The notes: generated from the letters alone by a model not told the origin. DNA of 64,000 nucleotides from Salinibacterium sp. ZJ70 (GCF_011751865.2 NZ_CP061770.1:1860001-1924000), one strand, 5' to 3'; positions 8,904 to 18,287 are shown, counted from the stretch's first letter. A program made the numbers and translations.

Positions 8904-9431
8904 ATGCCCCAGACCTTCCGTCTGCTCGCGCTGCTCGTGGTGGCGTCTCTCGCGCTCGTCGGATGCGTGCCCGGCGACCAGCCCGCACCCTCCCCTGCCC
9001 CGACAGAGGCCGCCGTCTTCGCCTCCGAGGAGGAGGCCCTCGCCGCCGCGGAGGAGGTGTACGGGAATTACCTCGCAACGCTCGACGCGATCTTCGAGGA
9101 CGGAGGCGAGAACCCGGAGCGACTTCTGGACTTCGCATCCCCGGAGGTCTTCGAGCAAGAGGCAGCTGGGTTCGAGCGATTCCAGTCGCAAAAGCTTCGC
9201 GGACTTGGCGCCTCCACCTTCACGGCCAGGCTTCAGTCATACGAGGCGATCGGGAGCGTCACGATCTATGTATGTGAAGACATCAGCAATACAGATGTTC
9301 TTGGCCACGACGGAGCATCCGTCGTCGCCCCGGACCGAACCAACCAAATCCCCTACGAAGTCACCGTCGCCGGGACTCCGCTTCGGGTCGTCATGCGCGA
9401 TGTCTGGCCAATGGGCGACATATGTGGCTAA
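8904..9431 (+). CDS. Secreted lipoprotein of unknown function
   Basis: I do not recognise the family. The 175-residue product has a lipoprotein signal peptide: a short basic N-terminus, a hydrophobic core ([15 protein letters not shown]) and the lipobox LVGC, so it should be anchored outside the membrane. A Pro/Ala-rich linker and a Glu/Ala-rich helical region follow. ATG at 8904 lies 6 nt after TACCGT (8892-8897), a leaderless layout. The 3' half (about 9060-9420) uses codons rare elsewhere here (AAA, TAT, GTA, AAT, CTT), so GC is locally lower. Its stop overlaps the start of the next gene, so the two are probably a functional pair. Confidence 0.75.
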   Translation: MPQTFRLLALLVVASLALVGCVPGDQPAPSPAPTEAAVFASEEEALAAAEEVYGNYLATLDAIFEDGGENPERLLDFASPEVFEQEAAGFERFQSQKLRGLGASTFTARLQSYEAIGSVTIYVCEDISNTDVLGHDGASVVAPDRTNQIPYEVTVAGTPLRVVMRDVWPMGDICG

Positions 9432-10249
9432 CCCTTGCTGCGGCCCTGCTCGCCGCGATCTCTATCATCTCGGCGACCCCGCCACCCACGACGTCTGAAG
9501 AGTCCGGCAAGTGCGACACCGCTGACTTCAGAACGGGCGATTGCACCATCAGCGGGACTGTAGTCGAGGGAGGAGCGGAGCTTGTAGGCGGTGGCGCTTC
9601 AGGCGGAGGAAGTGAGGTGGGCAGAGGAGCTGGCGAGAGCGAAATCGGCGGAGGGGGTTCCGGCTCGGGGACGGGCGGGGGCACGGGCTCCGGCGGCGGC
9701 CAAGCCGCACAGCCGTGCGAGCTGGCGCCGGGGGTGCCGTGCCGCGACAACTTCGAGGTCGTCCGCCCGATCACTCTCAGCGATGTCGCGCACTACCTCG
9801 TGGCCGACACGGTGCAGCAGATGGAGCCGGACGGCTGGGTGGTGGCGAAGCTCCCCGCCAACTTCTACTCCTCTGCCCGAGCCCACGTCGTGAGCGGCAC
9901 CCTGCTCGGCAGTCCCGCCGACGTGCGCTTCACGCCGATCCGCTGGAACTGGGACTACGGCGACGGCCAGACCGCGCGCCCCACCACCCCCGGTGCCACC
10001 TGGGCGGCGCTCGGGCTGCGCGAGTTCGACGCGACCCCCACGAGTCACATCTACGCGCGCCCCGGCGAGTACACGGTCCGGCTCACCATCACTTACCGCG
10101 CCGAGTACCGCTACGCAGGCGATGATTTCACCCCGATCACCGGCACGATCACCCGCCCCGCGAACGATCTGCACATCACCGCCCGCGGGGCGAAGACGGT
10201 GCTCGTCGATCGCGACTGCCTCACCACCCCCACCGGCCCCGGCTGCTGA
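9422..10249 (+). CDS. Secreted Gly/Ser-rich protein with PKD-like domain
   Basis: Exported 275-residue protein. A hydrophobic N-terminal segment (signal peptide or anchor, about residues 2-20) is followed by a low-complexity Gly/Ser region at about 55-95. The C-terminal part carries a PKD-like beta-sandwich signature (WNWDYGDGQ near residue 180 and SHIYARPGEYTVRLTITY near 205). PKD domains usually mediate surface or glycan interactions. ATG at 9422 overlaps the upstream lipoprotein stop by 10 bp (ATGTGGCTAA), so it is translationally coupled to it. The ligand and exact role are unknown. Confidence 0.7.
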   Translation: MWLTLAAALLAAISIISATPPPTTSEESGKCDTADFRTGDCTISGTVVEGGAELVGGGASGGGSEVGRGAGESEIGGGGSGSGTGGGTGSGGGQAAQPCELAPGVPCRDNFEVVRPITLSDVAHYLVADTVQQMEPDGWVVAKLPANFYSSARAHVVSGTLLGSPADVRFTPIRWNWDYGDGQTARPTTPGATWAALGLREFDATPTSHIYARPGEYTVRLTITYRAEYRYAGDDFTPITGTITRPANDLHITARGAKTVLVDRDCLTTPTGPGC

Positions 10250-10296
10250 CGCGGCCGACTGCAAGTCGCACCCGCGCCGAGCCGTATCCTGGGCGA

Positions 10297-11598
10297 ATGA
10301 CATCGCCGGCGCTGCTGACCGACCGCTACGAACTCACCATGATCGACGCGGCCCTCCACGCTGGCACCGCGCACCGACCGTGCGTGTTCGAGCTGTTCGC
10401 TCGCCGCCTCCCTGACGGCCGCCGCTTCGGCGTCGTCGGCGGCACAGGACGCCTGATCGAGGCGATCTCCGAATTCCGCTTCGGTCCCGACGAACTCGCC
10501 TGGCTCAAGCGTGAGAACGTCGTCGCCGCCGACACCCTCGACTGGCTCGAGTCGTACCGATTCAGCGGCACCATCCGCGGCTACCGCGAAGGAGAGCTGT
10601 ACTTCCCTGGCTCCCCCCTGCTCGTCATCGAGGCCGGATTCGCCGAAGGCGTCGTGCTCGAGACCCTCGCCCTCTCCACGCTCAACTACGACTCCGCTGT
10701 CGCATCCGCGGCCGCCCGGATGGTCGCCGCCGCGGGTGGCCGGCCGCTCGCCGAGATGGGCTCGCGGCGCACCGGCGAGCGTTCCGCTGTCTCCGCCGCG
10801 CGCGCCGCCTATATCGCCGGCTTCAACGCCACCTCCAACCTCGAAGCCGGACGCCGGTGGGGCGTGCCCACGATGGGCACATCCGCGCACGCGTTCACCC
10901 TGCTGTTCCCCACCGAGGAGGAGGCCTTCGCCGCGCAGGTGGCGAGCCTCGGACCCGGAACCACCCTGCTCGTCGACACCTACGACATCCGCACCGGCGT
11001 CGAGAACGCCGTCCGCGCCGCCGGCACAGGCCTCGGGGCCGTGCGCATCGACTCCGGCGACCTCGGCGTCGTCGTGCGCGAGGTGCGCAAGCAACTCGAC
11101 GAACTCGGCGCCACCGGCACCAAGATCACCGTCACCAACGACCTCGACGAGCACGCGATCGCCTCCCTCGCCGCGGCGCCCGTGGACTCGTACGGTGTCG
11201 GCACGTCTGTCGTCACCGGCTCCGGCCACCCGGCCGCGGGCATGGTCTACAAGCTCGTCGCGCGCCAGAACGACGACTCCACCTGGAGCTCGGTCGGCAA
11301 GACGTCCGAAGGAAAGGCGACCATCGGGGGTCGCAAGCAGCCCATCCGTGCGCTGTGGGAGGGCGTCGCCGTCTCCGAGGACATCTACGTCGACGACGCT
11401 CCCGTCGATATCGCCCCGGAGCAGGGCCGTGCCCTGCACACCCCGCTCGTCACCGACGGCGAGATCCACGCTGATGTCATCGGCATCGCCGGGGTGCAGG
11501 CCGCGCGCGAGCACAACGCCCGCGCCGTCGCCGAGATGCCGAACGACGCCTTCCGCCTCTCGCGCGGCGAACCGGCGATCCGCACCCGCTACCTCTGA
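10297..11598 (+). CDS. pncB: Nicotinate phosphoribosyltransferase
   Basis: First step of NAD salvage from nicotinate (Preiss-Handler): nicotinate + PRPP + ATP to nicotinate mononucleotide. The 433-residue protein opens with ALLTDRYELTMIDAAL, the family N-terminus. It contains PLAEMGSRRTGE, GTSAHAFTLLFPTEEEAF and VRIDSGDLGVVVREV, segments of the phosphoribosyl-binding barrel. ATG at 10297 lies 6 nt after TATCCT (10285-10290), so the mRNA is probably leaderless. It is convergent with the DUF3039 gene. Confidence 0.95.
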   Translation: MTSPALLTDRYELTMIDAALHAGTAHRPCVFELFARRLPDGRRFGVVGGTGRLIEAISEFRFGPDELAWLKRENVVAADTLDWLESYRFSGTIRGYREGELYFPGSPLLVIEAGFAEGVVLETLALSTLNYDSAVASAAARMVAAAGGRPLAEMGSRRTGERSAVSAARAAYIAGFNATSNLEAGRRWGVPTMGTSAHAFTLLFPTEEEAFAAQVASLGPGTTLLVDTYDIRTGVENAVRAAGTGLGAVRIDSGDLGVVVREVRKQLDELGATGTKITVTNDLDEHAIASLAAAPVDSYGVGTSVVTGSGHPAAGMVYKLVARQNDDSTWSSVGKTSEGKATIGGRKQPIRALWEGVAVSEDIYVDDAPVDIAPEQGRALHTPLVTDGEIHADVIGIAGVQAAREHNARAVAEMPNDAFRLSRGEPAIRTRYL

Positions 11599-11614
11599 GC
11601 GGTGCGGGCCCCGA

Positions 11615-11878
11615 TCACTTCAGAAGCTCGTAGATCTTCTGGCAGTCGGGGCACACGGGGAACTTCGACGGGTCGCGACCCGGAATCCACTTCTTGCCGC
11701 ACAGCGCGCGCACGGGCTTGCCGGTGACCGCCGACTCGACGATCTTCTCCTTCTTCACGTAGTGCGCGAAACGGTCGTGGTCACCGTCCTCGGTGAGCTC
11801 GCCCTCGAGGAGCTTCTCCAGCTCACGATCGAGCACATCCGTGCTCCCGCCGATCTGATCCGCATCACGCTCGCTCAT
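11615..11878 (-). CDS. DUF3039 family protein
   Basis: Small 87-residue soluble protein of the actinobacterial DUF3039 family. A charged helical N-terminal half (DVLDRELEKLLEGELTEDGD) is followed by HYVKKEKIVESA and a probable zinc-binding knuckle formed by ALCGKKW and PVCPDCQKIY. The function is unknown. It is convergent with pncB, with only 16 bp between stops. Confidence 0.9.
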   Translation of the reverse strand: MSERDADQIGGSTDVLDRELEKLLEGELTEDGDHDRFAHYVKKEKIVESAVTGKPVRALCGKKWIPGRDPSKFPVCPDCQKIYELLK

Positions 11879-11946
11879 CCGCCCAGATTACGACGAAAAA
11901 CCCCACTCCGTCTCCTCGCGCTCACGCCACTCACGGCGAAGGCGGA

Positions 11947-13551
11947 TCAGTTGCGCAGGGTGAAGGCCAGCAGCTCCGGCCCGCGGCGGTCGATCGCCAC
12001 GCCGCCCGCACGAACCCCGACGAGGTACGCGATGAGTCCCGACAGTGCGCCGACTCCGAGCGCGATCCAGCCCCAGCGTCCGCCCATGAGCCACCACGCT
12101 GCTGCGGCCGCGAACGCGGGGGCCGCCACGATCACCGCGAACAGCAGCGACATCGACTGCGCGACCCCGCCGATGCTGCCCGCGACCTGCGGGGACTGCC
12201 ACGCCGGGTCCCCCGGTCGCGGAGCGGGATACGGGAACCGTGCCGAATACGCACTTCCCACACCGATGCCGCCGAGCAGCAGGGCGATGCAGACGCCCGC
12301 CAGCGCGGGAGCGATATCGCTGCTTCCGTACGCCCACAGCGTGAGCGGGATGCCCACCGCGAGAAGCAGCGCACCGATGACGAGCACGGGAACCGCGCGC
12401 CCGTGGCGGTCGTGCGATCCGCGCGTCTGCGCCGAGACATGCTGCCAGAACGCCGTCGAGTCGTAGGCGAGATCGTTGTGGATGGTCGCCCAGCCGATGA
12501 GCAGCGACAGCACAGGCAGCGGCACGAGCACCGCGTACTGGAACGGCACGCCACCCACCCAGAACGCAAGAAGCAGAAGCGCCGGGATGACGGGCACGAT
12601 GCTGAGGGTCACGAAGTAGCGCGGATCGCGGATCCAGTAGGTCGTGGAGCGAGCGCCGACGGCGCCCACGGGGGTCGCCGGGAAGCGCGCGAACCAGCCG
12701 GGGATGCGCACGCGACGCGGGGCGGGTGCGCGGCGGCTCGCCTGGAGTCGGCGATGCACGATACCGAAGCGCAGGCCGCCGAGCGCGAGGATGACGGCGA
12801 GCGCGAACCACACCCGCACCCATCCGGCCGCCGGATCTCCGAGCGGCTCCGAGCCGTCCGCGACGGCCGCCCACAGCATGCCGAGGGGGGTCGTCGCCAC
12901 CGCGTCGAGGTTGTCGAGAACGAACGTGCGCACGGGCTTCGAGAAAGCCTCGACCCACCGCAGCTCGCTGATTCGCGGCGACAGCACGATGAGGACGATC
13001 ACGAGGCCGAACAGCAGAGCGAACGCACCCAGGAAGTCGGCCCATGCCGACGCCCGCTGGCGGTGCCGAAGGGCGACGCCCACCTGGCGCCCCAGATCCA
13101 GCAGGATCATGCCCAGCACCACGATGAGCGGCGCCACCGCCCACGCGATCGGCAGAGCGGATGGCTCGTCCGCCCACGCAACGGCAGGGGCGAACGAGAT
13201 CGGGATGAGCAGGATCGTCGGTCCGATGAGGGGCAGCAGGAACGTCGCCACGTTGATCGCACCGGGCGACAGCGGGTAGCCGAGGAACGCGCGCGGGGCG
13301 AGAGGTTCGACGCGCACCGTGATCATCGGCAGGATGAACGCTGCGAGCATGAGCCACGTGCCGACGGCGATCGTGGCGCGGGTGACGAACACGTCGGAGT
13401 GCTGCGACATCCAGCCCGCGCCGACGAGCAGCGCGATGGTGCCGGCGATCGCCGCGAGCCATGCGAGCGCGACGGCGATTCCGCGCCCGACACCGCCGCG
13501 GAGTTCATTGACGAGGACGCGCAGCCTCAGTCGGAGAAGCTCTGCAACCAC
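11947..13551 (-). CDS. ABC exporter membrane protein
   Basis: Large polytopic membrane protein of 534 residues with many hydrophobic segments, including pairs at about residues 20-75, 85-150, 165-205 and in the last 200 residues. It should form the membrane part of the ABC transporter encoded just upstream. GTG at 13551 is chosen because it gives VVAELLRLRLRVLVNEL, a natural start of a permease, and overlaps the ATPase 3' end by 25 bp. The reading frame stays open far upstream, but there it only shadows the ATPase gene. The substrate is unknown. The layout suits ABC-2-like exporters. Confidence 0.75.
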   Translation of the reverse strand: MVAELLRLRLRVLVNELRGGVGRGIAVALAWLAAIAGTIALLVGAGWMSQHSDVFVTRATIAVGTWLMLAAFILPMITVRVEPLAPRAFLGYPLSPGAINVATFLLPLIGPTILLIPISFAPAVAWADEPSALPIAWAVAPLIVVLGMILLDLGRQVGVALRHRQRASAWADFLGAFALLFGLVIVLIVLSPRISELRWVEAFSKPVRTFVLDNLDAVATTPLGMLWAAVADGSEPLGDPAAGWVRVWFALAVILALGGLRFGIVHRRLQASRRAPAPRRVRIPGWFARFPATPVGAVGARSTTYWIRDPRYFVTLSIVPVIPALLLLAFWVGGVPFQYAVLVPLPVLSLLIGWATIHNDLAYDSTAFWQHVSAQTRGSHDRHGRAVPVLVIGALLLAVGIPLTLWAYGSSDIAPALAGVCIALLLGGIGVGSAYSARFPYPAPRPGDPAWQSPQVAGSIGGVAQSMSLLFAVIVAAPAFAAAAAWWLMGGRWGWIALGVGALSGLIAYLVGVRAGGVAIDRRGPELLAFTLRN

Positions 13552-14822
13552 TCCATGCCTTCCACCGCGGATTCTCCGCCGGCGAGTTCGACGAAACGCT
13601 GCTCGAGGGTTCCGCCTGCGACGACCTGCTCGGTGGGGCCCGCCGCGAGAACGGCGCCCTCGACGATGATCGCGATCGTGTCGCACACCCGCTCGGTCAG
13701 CTCCATGCTGTGGCTCGAGAGGATGACGGTGCCGCCCGCTGCGGTGAACTGCATGAGCGCGTCGAGCACGAGAGACGTGGAGACGGGGTCCACGGATTCG
13801 AACGGCTCGTCGAGGATGAGCAGACGCGGGGCGTGGATCATGGCCGCGGCGATCGCGATCTTCTTCGTCATGCCCGCCGAGTAGTCGGAGACGAACCGGT
13901 GCAGCGAGTGCTCGAGGCCGAAGGCGGATGCGAGATCGGCGGAGCGCTGGGCGATCGTGGGGCGGTCGAGGCCGCGCAGCGCACCCGCGTGGTACAGGAA
14001 CTCCGCGCCCGTGAGGCGGTCGAAGAGTCGGAGCCGATCGGGCAGCACGCCGATCTGGCGCTTGGCGCGCACCGGGTTCTCCCACACGTCGAGTCCGAAC
14101 ACGCGCACGGTGCCCTCGTCGGGACGCAGCATGCCGGTGACCATGCCGAGAGTCGTGGTCTTGCCTGCGCCGTTCGGTCCGACGATGCCGAAGAACGAGC
14201 CGGGCCGCACGTCGAGGTCGATGCTGTCGACCGCGACGGCGCGGCCGTAGGTCTTGCGAAGACCGCGCACCGACAGAGCGATATCGCTCGACGGAAGCAT
14301 GACGGGGATCGCGGAGGTGTCGGGCGCGAGCGCTGGTTCGGGCTGCGGTTCGACGGCGACGGTTGCGTCATCCTCGTCGACCTCGGCGGGGGTCTCGACG
14401 ATCTCGACCGGCACCTCGGCCTCAGCGTCAGCGATCAGCGCGGAGTCCTCGACCTCCGGCTCCGGCGTCGGCTCCTCGAGGACAGGCTCCGACTCTTCGA
14501 GCGGCGCGTCCGGCTCATCGACGACCGGCTCGGCCGCGACGTCCTCCATCAGCGCGACAGGCGGATCGACCGTCTCGGACTCTGCGGCATCGGCCGGTTG
14601 CGCGCGTCCAGGCGCCGCCTCGTCACCCACAGCGACCTCCTTCACGACAGGCGCGGGCTTCGCGCCTTCGAGCGTGATGAGCGGAGCTTCGACCGGCCGG
14701 ATGGGGTCGGTCTTCGCTGCACCGGTGCGCGAACGGGAGGCGGCCGACGCGGATCCCCGGCGCGCTGAAGAGCCCGACGGGCGACGGCTCGGCGTGGTGG
14801 GTGCAGTGGGTTCAGGATCCAC
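13527..14822 (-). CDS. ABC transporter ATPase with long acidic N-terminal extension
   Basis: Nucleotide-binding subunit of an exporter, 431 residues. The C-terminal 245 residues form a complete ABC domain: Walker A GPNGAGKTT, signature SDYSAGMTKK (degenerate LSGGQ), Walker B LLILDEPF, and the H-loop SSHSMEL. The first 180 or so residues are a disordered-looking Ser/Arg then Pro/Glu/Val-rich extension that is not usual for the family. GTG at 14822 is the likely start. A shorter form from the ATG before LPSSDIALSV is possible. It overlaps the permease gene, so the two are one operon. Confidence 0.85.
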   Translation of the reverse strand: MDPEPTAPTTPSRRPSGSSARRGSASAASRSRTGAAKTDPIRPVEAPLITLEGAKPAPVVKEVAVGDEAAPGRAQPADAAESETVDPPVALMEDVAAEPVVDEPDAPLEESEPVLEEPTPEPEVEDSALIADAEAEVPVEIVETPAEVDEDDATVAVEPQPEPALAPDTSAIPVMLPSSDIALSVRGLRKTYGRAVAVDSIDLDVRPGSFFGIVGPNGAGKTTTLGMVTGMLRPDEGTVRVFGLDVWENPVRAKRQIGVLPDRLRLFDRLTGAEFLYHAGALRGLDRPTIAQRSADLASAFGLEHSLHRFVSDYSAGMTKKIAIAAAMIHAPRLLILDEPFESVDPVSTSLVLDALMQFTAAGGTVILSSHSMELTERVCDTIAIIVEGAVLAAGPTEQVVAGGTLEQRFVELAGGESAVEGMEWLQSFSD

Positions 14823-15076
14823 TGGTTCACCGTATCAACACCACGCCCTTCCTCCGAGAGAGATGAGCCAGAATCATCCCCGGGGTGGATCCCTCGCCTT
14901 CGCCGTCACTGCAGAGTTATCACGAATCGGGAACGAACAGGCGATACCCCGTGACTTCCCATACGCCGTCAGTAAACTCTCCAACGCACAACGGCGTGTC
15001 TTCACCACTGCTTGCAACCGAACATCGCGGCTGATCGGCCCATGTACGCAAGCCCGAGACCTCCGAGGAGTCCCCT

Positions 15077-15769
15077 GTGACCACGAACATCGTGATCCTT
15101 GCCGCTGGCATGGGCAGCCGCCTGGGCCGTTCGCTTCCGAAGCCGCTCACCGAACTCGCTGACGGCCGCACGATCATGAAGCAGCAGTTCGACAACATCC
15201 ACCAGGCGTTCGGTCGCGACGTCAAGGTGACGATCGTGGTCGGCTACAAGCTCGAGCACATCGTCGAAGCGTTCCCGAACGCGAACTTCGTGCACAACGA
15301 GGCGTATGACCAGACCAACACCTCCAAGAGCCTCCTGCGGGCTCTCCAGGCCACCAAGCACGCTCCCGTGCTGTGGATGAACGGCGACGTCGTCTTCGAC
15401 CCCGAGGCGCTTGTGCGCGCCGGCGACCTCGTCGCCCGCGGCCAGAGCTTCGTGGCCGTCAACACCGCGAAGGTGTCCGACGAAGAGGTCAAGTACACGA
15501 CCGCCGCCGACGGCAGCATCAAGCTCCTGTCGAAGCAGGTCAAGGGCGGCCTGGGCGAAGCGGTCGGCATCAACTTCGTGTCGCAGAACGACAAGCAGGC
15601 GCTCATCCACCACCTGCAGCGCGTCGACGACCAGGACTACTTCGAGCGCGGCATCGAGCTCGCGATCGAGCACGATGGCCTTCGCTTCATGCCCGTCGAC
15701 ATCTCCGACCTCTACGCGGTCGAGGTCGACTTCGCCGAGGACCTGGAGCGCGCGAACCTCTTCGTGTGA
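15077..15769 (+). CDS. Sugar/choline-phosphate-type nucleotidyltransferase
   Basis: Nucleotidyltransferase-fold enzyme that likely makes an activated CDP- or NDP-linked precursor for a cell-wall polymer. The 230-residue protein starts with the NTP-binding signature VILAAGMGSRLG, then LPKPLTEL. The metal-binding aspartate is in LWMNGDVVFD, and the rest resembles LicC/TarI-like short members. GTG at 15077 follows GAGGAG. The next gene starts 43 nt downstream, so a polymer-synthesis/export operon is likely, though that gene also has its own leaderless promoter. The exact nucleotide and acceptor are not determined. Confidence 0.8.
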   Translation: MTTNIVILAAGMGSRLGRSLPKPLTELADGRTIMKQQFDNIHQAFGRDVKVTIVVGYKLEHIVEAFPNANFVHNEAYDQTNTSKSLLRALQATKHAPVLWMNGDVVFDPEALVRAGDLVARGQSFVAVNTAKVSDEEVKYTTAADGSIKLLSKQVKGGLGEAVGINFVSQNDKQALIHHLQRVDDQDYFERGIELAIEHDGLRFMPVDISDLYAVEVDFAEDLERANLFV

Positions 15770-15812
15770 GTCGTCGCACGTCATCCGCGCCTGCGCGGAC
15801 TAGATTGACGGG

Positions 15813-16613
15813 GTGAGTTCTGCCGCGCTGTCCCGACGCGAGTTGTCGCCGTTCACGCGGTACCGCCGCTCGCTGTGGCTGCTGACCACGCGCGACCTCA
15901 AAGTGCGGTACTCGACGTCGTTCCTCGGGTACTTCTGGTCGATCCTCGACCCGCTGCTGATGAGCCTCATCTACTGGTTCGTCTTCACGCAGGTGTTCGA
16001 CCGCTCGGTGGGACTCGAGCCGTACATCGTGTTCCTGCTCTGCGCGCTCCTGCCGTGGACGTGGTTCAACGGCGCCATCTCGGATGCCACACGCGCCTTC
16101 ACCAAGGAGGCGAAGCTCATCCGGTCGACGACGATCCCCCGCACCATCTGGGTGGCTCGGCTCGTGCTGTCGAAGGGCATCGAGTTCGTGGCCGCGATCC
16201 CGATCATCGCGGTGTTCGCGATCTTCACCGGTGCGACGCTGCACTGGGAGGCCGTGTACGCCCTCCTCGGCATCCTCCTGCAGGCCATCCTGATGATGGG
16301 AATCGGACTGTTCGTGGCGCCCCTGGTGGTGTTCTTCCGCGATCTGGAGCGGGCGGTGAAGCTCATCCTGCGCTTCCTCTTCTACGCGTCGCCCATCATC
16401 TACGGGCTCCACGATCTGAAAGACGTGGGACTTGAGCAGTGGGGCGCGCTCAACCCCCTCGCCGGCATCTTCAGCCTCTATCGCGCCGCGTTCTTCCCGC
16501 AGCAGCTGGACTGGTTCGCGGTCGCGATCTCCGCGGGCGTGAGCCTGGTTGCGTTCGCGGTCGGTCTCCTCGTGTTCCGCCGCACCATCCGCACCGTGCT
16601 GAAGGAGATCTGA
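15813..16613 (+). CDS. Polysaccharide/teichoic-acid ABC exporter permease (TagG/Wzm-like)
   Basis: Membrane subunit of an ABC-2 exporter that moves lipid-linked wall polymers across the membrane. The 266-residue protein has the ABC-2 family layout: an amphipathic N-terminus (RRSLWLLTTRDLKVRY), six hydrophobic segments, and the conserved YFWSILDPLLMSLIYWFVF and LEPYIVFLLCALLPWTWF stretches. GTG at 15813 lies 6 nt after TAGATT (15801-15806), a leaderless layout. It is joined to the ATPase gene by a 1-bp stop/start overlap (TGATG). Confidence 0.92.
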   Translation: MSSAALSRRELSPFTRYRRSLWLLTTRDLKVRYSTSFLGYFWSILDPLLMSLIYWFVFTQVFDRSVGLEPYIVFLLCALLPWTWFNGAISDATRAFTKEAKLIRSTTIPRTIWVARLVLSKGIEFVAAIPIIAVFAIFTGATLHWEAVYALLGILLQAILMMGIGLFVAPLVVFFRDLERAVKLILRFLFYASPIIYGLHDLKDVGLEQWGALNPLAGIFSLYRAAFFPQQLDWFAVAISAGVSLVAFAVGLLVFRRTIRTVLKEI

Positions 16614-17359
16614 TGACGTCAGACGACGTGGTCATCGCGGTGCGCGATGCCGGCATCCGGTTCAAGCGCAACCGGTCGTCGCGCCGCAACTTCAAGGATC
16701 TGTTCGCCGGCCGCAAGCGCCGCACGCGTCCCGGCGAGTTCTGGGCGCTGAGGAACGTGGACTTCGAGGTGCGCGCGGGTGAGGCCATCGGCGTCGTCGG
16801 ACGCAACGGCCAGGGCAAGTCGACTCTGCTGAAGCTCGTGGCGCAGGTGGTGTTCCCCGATGAGGGCTCCGTCTCCGTGCATGAGGGCGTGGCCCCGCTC
16901 ATCGAGATCACCGGCGGCTTCGTGAACGACCTCTCGGTGCGCGAGAACGTGTACCTCACGGCCGGGCTGCACGGGATGACGCGGCGTGAGATCGACGAGT
17001 GCTTCGACGAGATCATCGACTTCGCCGAGATCGGCGACTTCGTCGACACCCCGTACAAGCACCTCTCGAGCGGCATGAAGGTGCGCATCGCGTTCGCGGT
17101 GATCTCGCGACTCGAGGAGCCGATCCTGCTCGTCGACGAGGTGCTCGCGGTGGGCGACAAGGCATTCCGCGACAAGTGCTACACGCGCATCGAGGAGCTG
17201 CTCGCGGGAGGCCGCACACTGTTCTTCGTCTCGCACAACGAGCGCGACCTGCTGCGCTTCTGCACGCGCGGCCTCTACCTCGACAAGGGCGCACTCAAAC
17301 TCGACGGCCCGATCAGCGAGGTCGTCGCGCAGTACAACGCCGACTACGGCACCCGCTGA
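16613..17359 (+). CDS. Polysaccharide/teichoic-acid ABC exporter ATPase (TagH/Wzt-like)
   Basis: ATPase partner of the preceding permease, 248 residues. Motifs are Walker A GRNGQGKST, a signature region HLSSGMKVRIAF, Walker B PILLVDEVLAVGD, and the H-loop FVSHNERD. GVVGRNGQGKSTLLKL and the DEVLAVGD sequence are characteristic of the Wzt/TagH polysaccharide exporter subfamily. No C-terminal carbohydrate-binding domain is present, so substrate recognition is of the short (TagH-less-tail) type. ATG at 16613 overlaps the permease stop by one base. Confidence 0.92.
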   Translation: MTSDDVVIAVRDAGIRFKRNRSSRRNFKDLFAGRKRRTRPGEFWALRNVDFEVRAGEAIGVVGRNGQGKSTLLKLVAQVVFPDEGSVSVHEGVAPLIEITGGFVNDLSVRENVYLTAGLHGMTRREIDECFDEIIDFAEIGDFVDTPYKHLSSGMKVRIAFAVISRLEEPILLVDEVLAVGDKAFRDKCYTRIEELLAGGRTLFFVSHNERDLLRFCTRGLYLDKGALKLDGPISEVVAQYNADYGTR

Positions 17360-17399
17360 TTCCTGGCTCGCGCACATGCTTGTCGCATAGCGTGGGCTC

Positions 17400-18287
17400 G
17401 TGGACGAATCCCGCACCAACGCTGATGTGACTCCCCCGGGCACGGACGCCTCCACCCTGCCGCCTCCGCAGGCGACCGCGGATGAGGTGCAGCTGTCGCG
17501 GATCGACATGATCCTCGATCGCATCATGTCGGTGCAGCGCCCGGCGGTGCTCGCGCACCTGCGCGGCATCCGCTCGTACCATCCCGATGCCTCGCCCGAG
17601 CAGGTGCTGCGCATCCTCGAGCGACGCTACCTCGCCACCGTCACCACGAGCGGTGCCGGCGTCGGCGTCGTGGGCGCGGTGCCCGCAGTCGGCACAGCGG
17701 CGGCGCTCGCCCTCTCGACGGCAGACACCGTGCTCTTCCTCGAGACGACGGCCCTCTACGCGCAGTCGGTCGCCGAGCTGCACGGCATCCCGGTCGAGGA
17801 TCCGGAGCGCGGCAGAGCGCTCGTGCTCGCGATGGTCGTGGGCGGGCCGTCGAAGGAGCTGCTCACCCAGCTCGCCGGACGCGCCACCGGACGCGCGCCT
17901 GCGCAGCAGGAGTTCTGGGGCGCGATGATCGCCAAGAACCTCCCCCGCACAGCTGTCGTGCAGTTCATGGACAATGTGCGCCGCGTGTATCTGCCCCGGA
18001 TGATCGCGAAGACGACGGGCACGATCGTGGGTCGTGTGCTGCCGTTCGGCATCGGCGCGGTCGTCGGAGGCACGGCCAGCCAGATCCTCGGGCGACGCGT
18101 GATCGCGACCTCGCGTGTGGCGTTCGGGCCTCCGCCGCCCTGGTTCCCCGAGAGCACGACGCCGAAGGTCGTCATCCGCGATAAGCGGGCCGCGAAGAAG
18201 GCGGAGCGCGCCGTCGTCACGCAGCAGCGCCGCTCGATCCGCGCCGCCAAGCGCACCCCGGGCGCTCCGTCGACCCCACCGGGGTGA
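17400..18287 (+). CDS. Hypothetical membrane-associated protein
   Basis: Unrecognised 295-residue protein. A Pro/Thr-rich N-terminus precedes a helical region, then a glycine/alanine-rich hydrophobic hairpin (GAGVGVVGAVPAVGTAAALAL near residue 85) and a second one (VLPFGIGAVVGGTASQILG near 215). The C-terminus is strongly basic (RDKRAAKKAERAV...). Such glycine hairpins suggest reversible membrane association. GTG at 17400 lies 6 nt after TAGCGT (17388-17393), so it has its own leaderless promoter and is separate from the exporter operon upstream. Confidence 0.7.
   Translation: MDESRTNADVTPPGTDASTLPPPQATADEVQLSRIDMILDRIMSVQRPAVLAHLRGIRSYHPDASPEQVLRILERRYLATVTTSGAGVGVVGAVPAVGTAAALALSTADTVLFLETTALYAQSVAELHGIPVEDPERGRALVLAMVVGGPSKELLTQLAGRATGRAPAQQEFWGAMIAKNLPRTAVVQFMDNVRRVYLPRMIAKTTGTIVGRVLPFGIGAVVGGTASQILGRRVIATSRVAFGPPPPWFPESTTPKVVIRDKRAAKKAERAVVTQQRRSIRAAKRTPGAPSTPPG

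Noticed and set aside
9060..9420. Mobile-element insertion suggested by lower GC
   Set aside because: Only codon use shifts. There is no transposase, terminal repeat or target duplication nearby.
13552..14085. N-terminal extension of the ABC permease frame
   Set aside because: This part overlaps the ATPase gene in another frame and has no membrane-protein features. GTG 13551 gives a sensible start.
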